NCBI GenBank assembly: GCA_050248915.1
Contig: JBFWRL010000033.1
Coordinates: 1-41,247 of the forward strand
Length of the DNA: 41,247 bases
From: GCA-2770975 sp050248915
GTDB lineage: Bacteria > Cyanobacteriota > Sericytochromatia > UBA7694
Reading direction: 5' to 3'
Shown: piece by piece, positions 16,267 through 23,400 of the stretch
Position numbering within the stretch: the stretch's first letter is position 1
Layout of the letters: every line of letters begins with the position of its first letter
The notes under the pieces: model-generated
Told to the model about the DNA's origin: nothing
Database searches by the model: none
What the model saw: the letters and a program-made list of their open reading frames with translations, nothing else
Translations under genes and position numbers: made by a program

Positions 16267-17475
16267 ATGCGTTTCAAAGACAATGGCAAATTCAATGATG
16301 TGTACGGCAAAACCTATGTGGGTGCCAATCTGATCCAGGGGCAAGCCTGTTATGAAGGAAAGCCTTTTTTTTCGCAGAATCCAGCCAACCCCGGTGATCG
16401 GGTCGGGGTTTTCCCGGAAGCCTCGAGTGAAGCGCTTGAAAGCGCTTGCACAGCCGCTCTGCAGGCACTCAAACCCTGGCAACAGCTGTTACCGTCTCAG
16501 GCTGAATTGTTTCAAGCCAATATGGCGCTTCTGCTTGAAGCGCAGCAAAACAGCTTGGCGAGTTTATTGACCCGCGAAACAGGAATGGTTTGGACCCAAA
16601 GTCAAGCGCTGCTCACCGCACTGCGCACTGCGCTCGCACAAAAAAGCTTCACAGACCCGGCCGCAAACCACGAACGGGATTTGCCTGCTGCCAGGGCTTT
16701 GATCAGCCCCTCTTTTTTGCCGGGGGCCTTGCCTTTGAACGACATCTTAGCAGCCCTCTTGGCTGGCCACAGCTTGGTTTGGAAAGTCTGGGACCAAGTG
16801 CCGACCTTTGCTTATGTCTTTGCGCAGCTCATGAAACAGGCCGGGCTGCCCCCCGGTGTTTTGAACCTGATCCATGGCAGTGAAGCGGTTGAAAGCGAAC
16901 TGCAGCGCCAAATTGAATCCGGTCGTTTAGCCCCTTTGGCCTGCGTGCCTGTTTCGGCGAATCCGGCCAAAGCCCAAATTGTCAGCCATGAGTCGGATCT
17001 GGAACAGGCTGTGAACACGGCATTGCAGGCCTTGATCTCCCCAGAGCCGCAAAGAGGCTCTCACAATGTGGTTTTGGAGGCCAAGATCGCAGAAGCGTTT
17101 AAAACGCGTTTGCTCAGACGGCTGCAAAACGTCAAATTGGGTGATCCCAATTTGGATCACAAGGTGCATTGCGGTCCCCTGAGTGACAGCTTATCTCTCA
17201 AGATGTTTTTGGCCCATCTGAATTGGGGTAAGTCCGATGGCGCCCAATTGCTCTCGGGCAAAGGCCGACTCAGCCGTGAGAGCAAACCAGATAACTTCAT
17301 CGGCGATCCCGATGCCGGTTATTTTGTCTGGCCGGCCATTTGGGACCAGCTCAAGCCGGGCATGAAACTGGCAATAAACCCTGTTTGCGGGCCGTCGCTG
17401 AGACTGTTTACAGTGGCTGATCAGAGCGCCGCAGTGGCCTTGGGTGTGGAACTGGGTTTAAGCAAACCCAGCTGA
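16267..17475 (+). CDS. Aldehyde dehydrogenase-like protein, truncated and lacking active-site residues
   Basis: About 402 residues align by eye with the aldehyde dehydrogenase superfamily but lack its catalytic residues. LPLNDILAALLAGHSLVWKVWDQVP corresponds to the NAD-binding segment and keeps the lysine, but the preceding PWN motif reads SPS. (Segment given in two parts: LPLNDILAALLAGHS, LVWKVWDQVP.) The ELGGK motif is reduced to VSANPAK, losing the general-base Glu. The GQxC catalytic Cys region reads SPEPQRGSHNVVLEAK, with no Cys. The protein ends at VELGLSKPS, about 70-90 residues before the normal C-terminus, so the oligomerisation tail is missing. The frame is open throughout, so it is either a retained pseudoenzyme or a decaying gene. 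The ATG at 16267 was chosen because earlier in-frame starts lie in the tRNA and its terminator. Confidence 0.7.
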   Translation: MRFKDNGKFNDVYGKTYVGANLIQGQACYEGKPFFSQNPANPGDRVGVFPEASSEALESACTAALQALKPWQQLLPSQAELFQANMALLLEAQQNSLASLLTRETGMVWTQSQALLTALRTALAQKSFTDPAANHERDLPAARALISPSFLPGALPLNDILAALLAGHSLVWKVWDQVPTFAYVFAQLMKQAGLPPGVLNLIHGSEAVESELQRQIESGRLAPLACVPVSANPAKAQIVSHESDLEQAVNTALQALISPEPQRGSHNVVLEAKIAEAFKTRLLRRLQNVKLGDPNLDHKVHCGPLSDSLSLKMFLAHLNWGKSDGAQLLSGKGRLSRESKPDNFIGDPDAGYFVWPAIWDQLKPGMKLAINPVCGPSLRLFTVADQSAAVALGVELGLSKPS

Positions 17476-17484
17476 GAGGGCCTT

Positions 17485-17877
17485 TTAAGCGGCAGACCCG
17501 GTTGTTTTGGGTTTGAGCTGATGCAAAATGAGGGCATTGCCTTCAGAGTCCAGGGCAATGCTCATGCGGCAGACAGGGGAATGAATCAACTCGGCCTGAA
17601 ATTTTACCTCTTTGGCTTTGAGTTCGGCCACCAAGGCGTCGAGATCATCGACTTCGACAGCAACGCTGCCGCCAGCAGAGGCGCTGGGCTGGAGATCTTC
17701 GCTGCGGTACAGTGCGATACAGCCGCCACCGGGCAGATCGTATTCGGTCCAGGTGCCATCGGGGGAGTGGAGACCGCGTTTGAGCCCGAGGGTGTCTTCG
17801 TAGAATTTGCGGGCGCGATCGCTGTCTTTGACAGGGTAGAGGCTGAAGGCGACTTTTTTGATTCTGTTTTCGGTCAT
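17485..17877 (-). CDS. VOC-family (glyoxalase/bleomycin-resistance fold) protein
   Basis: This 130-residue cytoplasmic protein is a single vicinal-oxygen-chelate unit with two beta-alpha-beta-beta-beta modules. VAFSLYPVKDSDRARKFYED and TLGLKR open the first module in the typical way, and SVAVEVDDLDALVAEL opens the second. Family members bind a metal and act on small thiol adducts or aromatics, or sequester antibiotics; the substrate is unknown. AAGGAG lies ahead of the ATG. A weak promoter (TTGTAT, 18 bases, TATTCT) is seen on the minus strand at 17919-17948. It is convergent with the aldehyde dehydrogenase-like gene, nine bases apart. Confidence 0.88.
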   Translation of the reverse strand: MTENRIKKVAFSLYPVKDSDRARKFYEDTLGLKRGLHSPDGTWTEYDLPGGGCIALYRSEDLQPSASAGGSVAVEVDDLDALVAELKAKEVKFQAELIHSPVCRMSIALDSEGNALILHQLKPKTTGSAA

Positions 17878-18147
17878 AGCGGGAAAGCTCCTTGGGGGTG
17901 GGGTTATGATTGGACATGAGAATACGGATTTTTAATATTAGCATACAAATGTATTCTTTTGCAGAGAGTTGCTTGAATGTTTTTTTGGGGGTAAAGAGGC
18001 TCCGCTTGGCCAAACTGAGTCGGGATCGCTCTCTCTGATTGAACCCAACCCTGAAGATACAAACGAAGCCCTCAGCTCCCCAAAAGCCTTGTCCAACCCC
18101 GCCTGCCCAGGGGATACTGCTACCAACCCAATCCAACGGAGCAAAAC

Positions 18148-18582
18148 ATGGCCCAACTCTACCTCTGGCTCAAAGCCTTTCACATCATCGCCGTGGTGGC
18201 CTGGTTTGCAGGCCTCTTCTACATCTTCAGGCTCTATGTTTACCACATCGAAGCCAGCTCCGACGAGGTCAAAAAAACCCTCGCTGTGATGGAGCGCAAA
18301 TTGCTGCGCATTATCATGAACCCAGCCATGATTACTGCGTTTTTACTGGGCTGTGGCCTGATCGCCACCCGCTGGCCGATGATCATGAAAAGCGGCTGGT
18401 TTCACGTCAAACTGCTGTTTGTCTTTGGCCTGATGGGCTACCACCATTACGCCGCCAAGGTGCGCAAACAATTGGAGGCAGGCACTTGCAAGCTGACTTC
18501 TAAACAGGCCCGGCTGATCAACGAAGTGCCCACATTGGCACTCTTTGTGGTGGTGATTCTGGCCGTGGTGAAGCCTTTCTAG
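18148..18582 (+). CDS. hemJ: Protoporphyrinogen IX oxidase HemJ
   Basis: HemJ oxidises protoporphyrinogen IX to protoporphyrin IX, the penultimate step of heme synthesis, in the inner membrane. The 144-residue protein has four membrane helices and matches the family closely. WLKAFHIIAVVAWFAGLFYI carries the heme-ligand histidine (His12). ERKLLRIIMNPAMI, GWFHVKLLFVFGLMGYHHY and NEVPTLALFVVVILAVVKPF cover the other conserved blocks, and VVKPF at the C-terminus is diagnostic. The start has GGAG seven bases upstream. No other heme genes are nearby. The 270 bases before it hold no recognisable gene. Confidence 0.95.
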   Translation: MAQLYLWLKAFHIIAVVAWFAGLFYIFRLYVYHIEASSDEVKKTLAVMERKLLRIIMNPAMITAFLLGCGLIATRWPMIMKSGWFHVKLLFVFGLMGYHHYAAKVRKQLEAGTCKLTSKQARLINEVPTLALFVVVILAVVKPF

Positions 18583-18631
18583 TCTGTGTTATTCTAAAAC
18601 TACAGCACACCCAGTAAAAAAAAAGCAGAGC

Positions 18632-19057
18632 ATGAAACCCTACTCCGAAGACCTGCGTATTCGCGTCCTTCAGGCCTATCTCAACCAGCAAGGCTCGATG
18701 CGGGCCATTGCCGCCCGTTTTGAGGTCAGTCTGAGCTTTGTCCTGGCGTTGGTTAAACAGTACCGCGAGAAAGGGGATATCTCCCCCAAACCGCGGGGGG
18801 GCGGCCAAAAACTGCGCGTCGATGATGATGGCATGGACCTGCTCTCAGGGATGATTCAAGCTCACCCCCAGGCCACCCTGCAAGAGCTGTGTGAACGCTT
18901 TGCAGAGGCCACTCAGATCCACCTCAGCCTGGCCACCATGAGTCGCTGTGTAAAACGACTGCAAAGCAAACATGCACGTCAGATCTCTCCCCGTCGCCGG
19001 GGACGCCCCCCACGTCAACTCAAACCACCCCTCAACCCCCAGAAAGACACCCTGTGA
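18632..19057 (+). CDS. IS630-type transposase helix-turn-helix protein (standalone)
   Basis: These 141 residues match the N-terminal DNA-binding half of IS630/Tc1-type transposases. MKPYSEDLRIRVLQAYL starts the first HTH, and RFEVSLSFVLALVKQYRE is its recognition part. A second winged-type HTH follows around ATLQELCERFAEATQ and SLATMSRCVKRL. The DDE catalytic half is absent, and no remnant of it follows, because mvaD begins immediately: the stop codon overlaps the mvaD GTG start in a GTGA. The basic tail (ARQISPRRRGRPPRQLK) includes an AT-hook-like RGRPP. No inverted repeats of an insertion sequence are evident. It may be an orfA fragment left by an insertion, or a domesticated regulator of the mevalonate genes. 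Confidence 0.82.
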   Translation: MKPYSEDLRIRVLQAYLNQQGSMRAIAARFEVSLSFVLALVKQYREKGDISPKPRGGGQKLRVDDDGMDLLSGMIQAHPQATLQELCERFAEATQIHLSLATMSRCVKRLQSKHARQISPRRRGRPPRQLKPPLNPQKDTL

Positions 19058-20097
19058 CAAGTTCTGAGACAAATTCTGAATCAAGTATATTGGCCCAGGC
19101 CCACAGCAATATTGCCCTGATCAAATACTGGGGCAAACGCGATGAAGATCTCAAATTGCCTCAAAATGGCAGCATTTCGCTGACCCTCGACGCCCTCTGG
19201 ACCCGCACCCGTGTGACTTACACGGAATCAACGGGGCCCGATCAGCTTTGGCTCAATGGGCAAATGGCCCCCGAATCCCAGCGCATCAAGGTTCAGCGTT
19301 TTCTCGATTTGCTGCGCCCCCCCAAAACACAATCCAGCCAGCGCTTTCTGGGAGCCGCCCTAATCGAAAGCGAGAATAATTTCCCCACCGGGGCCGGCCT
19401 GGCCAGTTCAGCATCGGGTTTTGCAGCTTTGGCATTGGCGGCCACGGCAGCAGCAGGCCGAGAATGCTCGCGCGCCGAACTTTCGCAACTGGCTCGGCAG
19501 GGCTCAGGCTCGGCCTGCCGTTCGCTCTTTGGAGGCTTTGTTGAGTGGCAACGCGGAGAGGCGGCTGACGGCGCGGATTCGTTTGCCCTGCCCATCGACG
19601 AAAAACCCGATTGGCAGCTGTGTATGGCCGTATTGGTTTTAAACGATTTGCCCAAGGCCCTGTCTTCGGGCGACGGTATGGCTCAAACCGTGGCAACCTC
19701 GCCCCTGTATCCAGCTTGGTTGGCATCCATCGAAGCAGATTTAGCACAGATGCGGCAGGCGATAGCCGCCCGCGATTTGACGGCCCTGGGTGAGCTGATG
19801 GAACACAACGCCCTGAAGATGCACGCCACAGCCCTGGCCTCGCGCCCGGCGGTGATCTACTGGCAACCTTTGACCTTGGAATTATTGGCGCGGATCCGTG
19901 AATTGCGGCACTCGGGCTTGGAATGTTATGCGACGATTGATGCCGGCCCCAACCTCAAGGTGCTGATGTCTGAACGCGATTGGCCGCGTTTTCAGACCGC
20001 CCTGGCCGATTGGTACGAACTCAAGGCCCTGATACCCTGCCGACCCGGACCGGGCGCGTTTATTGTCCCAAACACCTCGGCTGAGCAAATGCCATGA
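19054..20097 (+). CDS. mvaD: Diphosphomevalonate decarboxylase
   Basis: This GHMP-family enzyme uses ATP to decarboxylate mevalonate diphosphate to isopentenyl diphosphate, the last step of the mevalonate pathway. The 347-residue length is normal. HSNIALIKYWGKRDEDLKLP is the family signature near the N-terminus. GLASSASGFAALALA is the ATP-binding loop. RQGSGSACRSLFGGFVEW is the conserved substrate region. The catalytic aspartate motif reads TIDAGPNLKVL. All key residues appear intact. Translation probably starts at GTG 19054, overlapping the HTH gene stop by four bases. The stop overlaps the kinase ATG by four bases, so three genes are coupled. Confidence 0.95.
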   Translation: MTSSETNSESSILAQAHSNIALIKYWGKRDEDLKLPQNGSISLTLDALWTRTRVTYTESTGPDQLWLNGQMAPESQRIKVQRFLDLLRPPKTQSSQRFLGAALIESENNFPTGAGLASSASGFAALALAATAAAGRECSRAELSQLARQGSGSACRSLFGGFVEWQRGEAADGADSFALPIDEKPDWQLCMAVLVLNDLPKALSSGDGMAQTVATSPLYPAWLASIEADLAQMRQAIAARDLTALGELMEHNALKMHATALASRPAVIYWQPLTLELLARIRELRHSGLECYATIDAGPNLKVLMSERDWPRFQTALADWYELKALIPCRPGPGAFIVPNTSAEQMP

Positions 20098-21221
20098 AGT
20101 CGCTCAAATTGCGGGTACCCGGTAAATTATTTTTATTGGGCGAATACGCCATTTTAGAGCCTGGCAGTCAGGCTTTGCTCTTGAGTTTTCAACGCTATTT
20201 AGAGGCAGAAATTGCCCCCGCTGAGACCTTTTCGCTGCAAACAGATTTGCTGCCAGGCGCAGTCAATGGTTTTTCTTGTGAACAGAGCCAGATTCTTTGG
20301 CAAAGACCCGCGGACAAGCACCTTGAAAAACTCCATTTTGTGGGGGAGGCCCTGCAGTGGGCCTTTGCCTATTTGGGCTGTCTGGGGCAAACCCCCAAGC
20401 CCTTTCAATTGCACCTGCAATCAGATTTACACAGCAGTGGGGCCAAACTGGGGCTGGGCAGCAGCGCAGCCGTCACTGTGGCCGTCTTGGCTGCCGTCTT
20501 GGCCTTTCATGGCGAGGCCTTTGAAAGCCCTGAGCAACGCTTAAAGCTGTTTAAATTGGCAACCCTGGCCCATGGTGGATCACAGGAGGGGTCGCGGAAA
20601 GGCGTACAGGGCGGGGGCAGTGGTGCGGATCTGGCCGCTGTGATCTTTGGCAGTGTGACCTGTTACAGGCGCTATGACGCCTCTTGGCTCAAACCAGGCA
20701 CTTTGCCACTCAACAAACTACTCGATCTGAATTGGCCCTTGCTGGGGATTGAAAAACTGCCCTGGCCCTCAGAATTGGGGCTGAAAGTGGGCTGGACAGG
20801 TCATCCAGCCGCCACCCTGGATTTTCTCGAAGAGATCAGCTACCTCAAAGACAAAAACCCCGAGGGCTGGATGCGCTTTCTCTTCAGCGCCAACGCCGCA
20901 GCTTCTGCCGCCCGCTTTGCCCTGGCAGAAGGGAAAATCCCGCCTTTATTGCAAGCGGTGGGCCAATACCGCCACCTCTTGCAAGAGTTGCAAACAGATT
21001 TTCTCACAGCGATAGAGACCCCGGCCCTGGTGGCGCTGTGTGATTCAGCGGAGGCCTTGGGCCTGGCCGCCAAATCTTCGGGGGCGGGTGGCGGAGACTG
21101 TGGTCTGGCCCTGGGAGACCCCGTGCTGGTTGATACTGTGTCTGAACACTGGCGCTTGCAGGGCATTGAACCGCTTGAATTGGCTTTAGACTTTCAAGGC
21201 CTGTGTCTGGAAGAGGGGTAA
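20094..21221 (+). CDS. mvaK2: Phosphomevalonate kinase (GHMP family)
   Basis: This 375-residue GHMP kinase would phosphorylate mevalonate 5-phosphate to the diphosphate used by MvaD. VPGKLFLLGEYAILEPGSQA is the N-terminal signature. GLGSSAAVTVAVLAAVL is the glycine-rich ATP loop. KGVQGGGSGADLAAVIFGS is typical of the ERG8-type phosphomevalonate kinases. KSSGAGGGDCGLALG is the third GHMP motif. It overlaps mvaD in an ATGA, so the two last steps of the pathway are coupled. Mevalonate kinase, HMG-CoA synthase and reductase are not in the window and must lie elsewhere. Confidence 0.9.
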   Translation: MKSLKLRVPGKLFLLGEYAILEPGSQALLLSFQRYLEAEIAPAETFSLQTDLLPGAVNGFSCEQSQILWQRPADKHLEKLHFVGEALQWAFAYLGCLGQTPKPFQLHLQSDLHSSGAKLGLGSSAAVTVAVLAAVLAFHGEAFESPEQRLKLFKLATLAHGGSQEGSRKGVQGGGSGADLAAVIFGSVTCYRRYDASWLKPGTLPLNKLLDLNWPLLGIEKLPWPSELGLKVGWTGHPAATLDFLEEISYLKDKNPEGWMRFLFSANAAASAARFALAEGKIPPLLQAVGQYRHLLQELQTDFLTAIETPALVALCDSAEALGLAAKSSGAGGGDCGLALGDPVLVDTVSEHWRLQGIEPLELALDFQGLCLEEG

Positions 21222-21338
21222 TTCGGCTCTTTCCCCTGTTCTGACAGCGTGTTAAAATGGAGCGTCCCGGCAAAAGGGGGGGTAGTCAAATCCCATATTT
21301 AAATTATTTCGCTTATAACCACAACATTGAGGAATTTT

Positions 21339-21956
21339 ATGAAAAAATCGCTAACTCTTGGAATGGCCGCCTTTTTATTGCTCACCGCCTGCGACACGCC
21401 CGCCTCTTTGGTCAAAGCGGTGAAAGTTCTCGAAGGCACAGATAGCAGTTCGGGCAGTTCCAACACCGTCACAGCCAGCAAAACCTGGCCCAGCACTGTC
21501 AAAAAGATCGATGTCAAAACAAAACAAACCGTCTCCGTGCAAGGCAATTTTGACAACAGTGTGGAAGTCAGCGATTTGTCTTGGGCCTCCAGTAGCTCGA
21601 TGGCCTGTTTTCCAGCCACTCAAAACAGCAAATTCCGGGGCTACCATGCCTTTTATTCGGTAGAAATGCCCGCCCGCACCGAAATGGTGATTCGGGTGAT
21701 TCCCAAAGACAGCAGTGCAAATATGAGCCTCTATGCTTACCAGATCGGCACCACCCGCTTTGATATTCCCCCCAAAGTGGCCTCAGCGGTGAGCTGTGAA
21801 GCCAGCTTTCAGGACAATGTGGCCCGTGTCGGCCAGCCCGGTTTTCACCGTGTTGTCACCCTCAACGCCACCACCAACCCGTATAATGTGTTAATTGGGG
21901 TCACAGGGCCTGCCGATGTGGACGGCGAATACACACTTGAAATTGAATTGAAGTAA
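21339..21956 (+). CDS. Small lipoprotein, unknown function
   Basis: This 205-residue predicted lipoprotein has a short signal sequence and the lipobox LLTAC (Cys18 or so). A Ser/Thr-rich linker (GTDSSSGSSNTVTASKTW) leads to a beta-rich domain with patterns such as TEMVIRVIPKD and DGEYTLEIELK. The ending VDGEYTLEIEL resembles the last strand of pre-peptidase C-terminal (PPC) domains, which are carbohydrate- or protease-associated beta sandwiches; that is a weak resemblance. The ATG at 21339 has GAGG upstream. It follows the mevalonate operon after 117 bases, and the AT-rich stretch at 21295-21315 is the likely promoter. Confidence 0.8.
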   Translation: MKKSLTLGMAAFLLLTACDTPASLVKAVKVLEGTDSSSGSSNTVTASKTWPSTVKKIDVKTKQTVSVQGNFDNSVEVSDLSWASSSSMACFPATQNSKFRGYHAFYSVEMPARTEMVIRVIPKDSSANMSLYAYQIGTTRFDIPPKVASAVSCEASFQDNVARVGQPGFHRVVTLNATTNPYNVLIGVTGPADVDGEYTLEIELK

Positions 21957-21977
21957 TCAACAGGCAGGAGCAATGCA

Positions 21978-22448
21978 ATGGGTCTGATTCAAATTTTGGG
22001 CGACCGCCAGGGCCGGTATATTGGACAAGGGGTTGCCCATGACGGAGACGGGTTTCAGGGAGAATTAAAACTCGAGCCCCTGGCCCATTGCAATGGCCTG
22101 CGGCTGGAATATACTGCCAGCCGCGAAGCTGCTCTTTTGCACCATGAACACACCTATTTGGCACCCGATCCCAGTGGTTTGATTCATCTCTGGGTGATTA
22201 GCAACAATACCCCCGGTCTGGTCGCACATGCCTTGGTCTCCGAAGAATACAACAGCATGGGCGAACACGTCTTGACCTTTGAACATGGCGATTTGCTCGG
22301 TTCGGAGGGCTTTCGTGAGCGCATTTTAATCACCCTGCACCAAGGGGGCGCTCTGAGCTATACCTATTTCTGGGGTATGCCTGGCGAGCCCGTGGCCGAA
22401 CGCTCCCATGTCAAACTCTATCCCAGCCGCGTGGCAGAATCTCACTAA
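21978..22448 (+). CDS. Hypothetical protein, possibly beta-barrel/lipocalin-like
   Basis: This 156-residue protein has no signal peptide. It is rich in alternating hydrophobic residues (GLRLEYTASRE, HVLTFEHGDLL, ERILITLHQGGALSYTYFW) that suggest a compact antiparallel beta barrel. It contains many histidines (HCNG, LLHHEHTYL, GLIHLW), which could bind metal or heme, but no known motif is certain. The AGGAG Shine-Dalgarno is strong. It starts 21 bases after the lipoprotein stop and is probably cotranscribed with it. It converges with the FAH gene 21 bases downstream. Confidence 0.7.
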   Translation: MGLIQILGDRQGRYIGQGVAHDGDGFQGELKLEPLAHCNGLRLEYTASREAALLHHEHTYLAPDPSGLIHLWVISNNTPGLVAHALVSEEYNSMGEHVLTFEHGDLLGSEGFRERILITLHQGGALSYTYFWGMPGEPVAERSHVKLYPSRVAESH

Positions 22449-22469
22449 AGAGCCCTTGCATAAAAGGCC

Positions 22470-23393
22470 TTAAGCCACGCGATTGGCGAGGATCCCGATC
22501 TTTTCAATTTCCAATTCAACCCTGTCACCGGGTTGGAGGAATTTGTCCAACTCCAGGCCACAGCCTGTGCCCACCGTGCCAGAGCCGAGCAAATCGCCGG
22601 GGTAGAGCGTGACGCCCTCAGAGGCAAAGGCGATCATCTGGGCAAAGGTATAAAAGCTGCTGCCCGAATTGCCCTGTGACCACGTTTCGCCATTGACCCG
22701 CGCCACCATCGTTAAATTGCGGGGGTCGCCGATCTCGTCGGGGGTCACCAGCACAGGGCCCAAGCTGCTGGCAAAGTCTTTGCCTTTGGCGGGGCCCAGG
22801 CCGATCTTCATGACCTCGGCCTGAATGGCGCGGGCACTCCAATCGTTGAGAATGGTATAACCGGCAATATATTCCTCGGCGTTTTCAACGGGAATATCCC
22901 GGCCCTCTTTGCCAATGATCACCGCCAATTCCAGCTCGTAATCGCGTTTGCTTTCGCCTTTGGGAAAGGCCACATCGGCCCCATGGCCGATTAAAGCGCG
23001 GGGGTTGCCGTTGTAATAAACCGGGTATTGGTACCATTCGGGCACCACTTCCAGTCCCCGTTTGGCCCGGCAGGTGGCCACATGTTGCTCAAAGGTATAA
23101 AAGTCCAGCATTGCCCCCGGAAACATCACCGGCGGACAGAGCTGAATATCAGCCAGTTCAAACCCCGGCATTTGCTCCGCTGTTTTGGCGATATTGAGGG
23201 CCTCAAAGACACGCCGGGTGAGCTGCAAACCAGGATCAGCCTGAAGCAAAGCCAGGGTCGTGTCTGGCAAATTTAAATGGCAAAGCTTGGTCGCAGCGTG
23301 GGCCAGATCCACGACGGTGTGTTCACCCTGGCGCTCGAGCAAGAGCCCGGCCCGCGGCGCTGCGCCAAGCGCACGAAATGTCAGCAATTTCAT
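22470..23393 (-). CDS. Fumarylacetoacetate hydrolase (FAH) family protein
   Basis: This is a 307-residue cytoplasmic enzyme of the FAH superfamily, which cleaves C-C bonds of or isomerises beta-dicarbonyl acids using a divalent metal. The metal-binding ExE lies in KRDYELELAVIIGKEG. GYTILNDWSARAIQAE provides the conserved Asp. KGKDFASSLGPVLVTPDE is a family signature. The length excludes true fumarylacetoacetase (about 420 residues) and suits the hydrolase/hydratase subgroup. It starts seven bases after the hutU stop, so the two form an operon. That implies a role in processing an acidic catabolite, but urocanate breakdown does not normally use an FAH enzyme. The ATG at 23393 was chosen over an extension reaching into hutU. 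Confidence 0.88.
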   Translation of the reverse strand: MKLLTFRALGAAPRAGLLLERQGEHTVVDLAHAATKLCHLNLPDTTLALLQADPGLQLTRRVFEALNIAKTAEQMPGFELADIQLCPPVMFPGAMLDFYTFEQHVATCRAKRGLEVVPEWYQYPVYYNGNPRALIGHGADVAFPKGESKRDYELELAVIIGKEGRDIPVENAEEYIAGYTILNDWSARAIQAEVMKIGLGPAKGKDFASSLGPVLVTPDEIGDPRNLTMVARVNGETWSQGNSGSSFYTFAQMIAFASEGVTLYPGDLLGSGTVGTGCGLELDKFLQPGDRVELEIEKIGILANRVA

Positions 23394-23400
23394 GGTGGTT

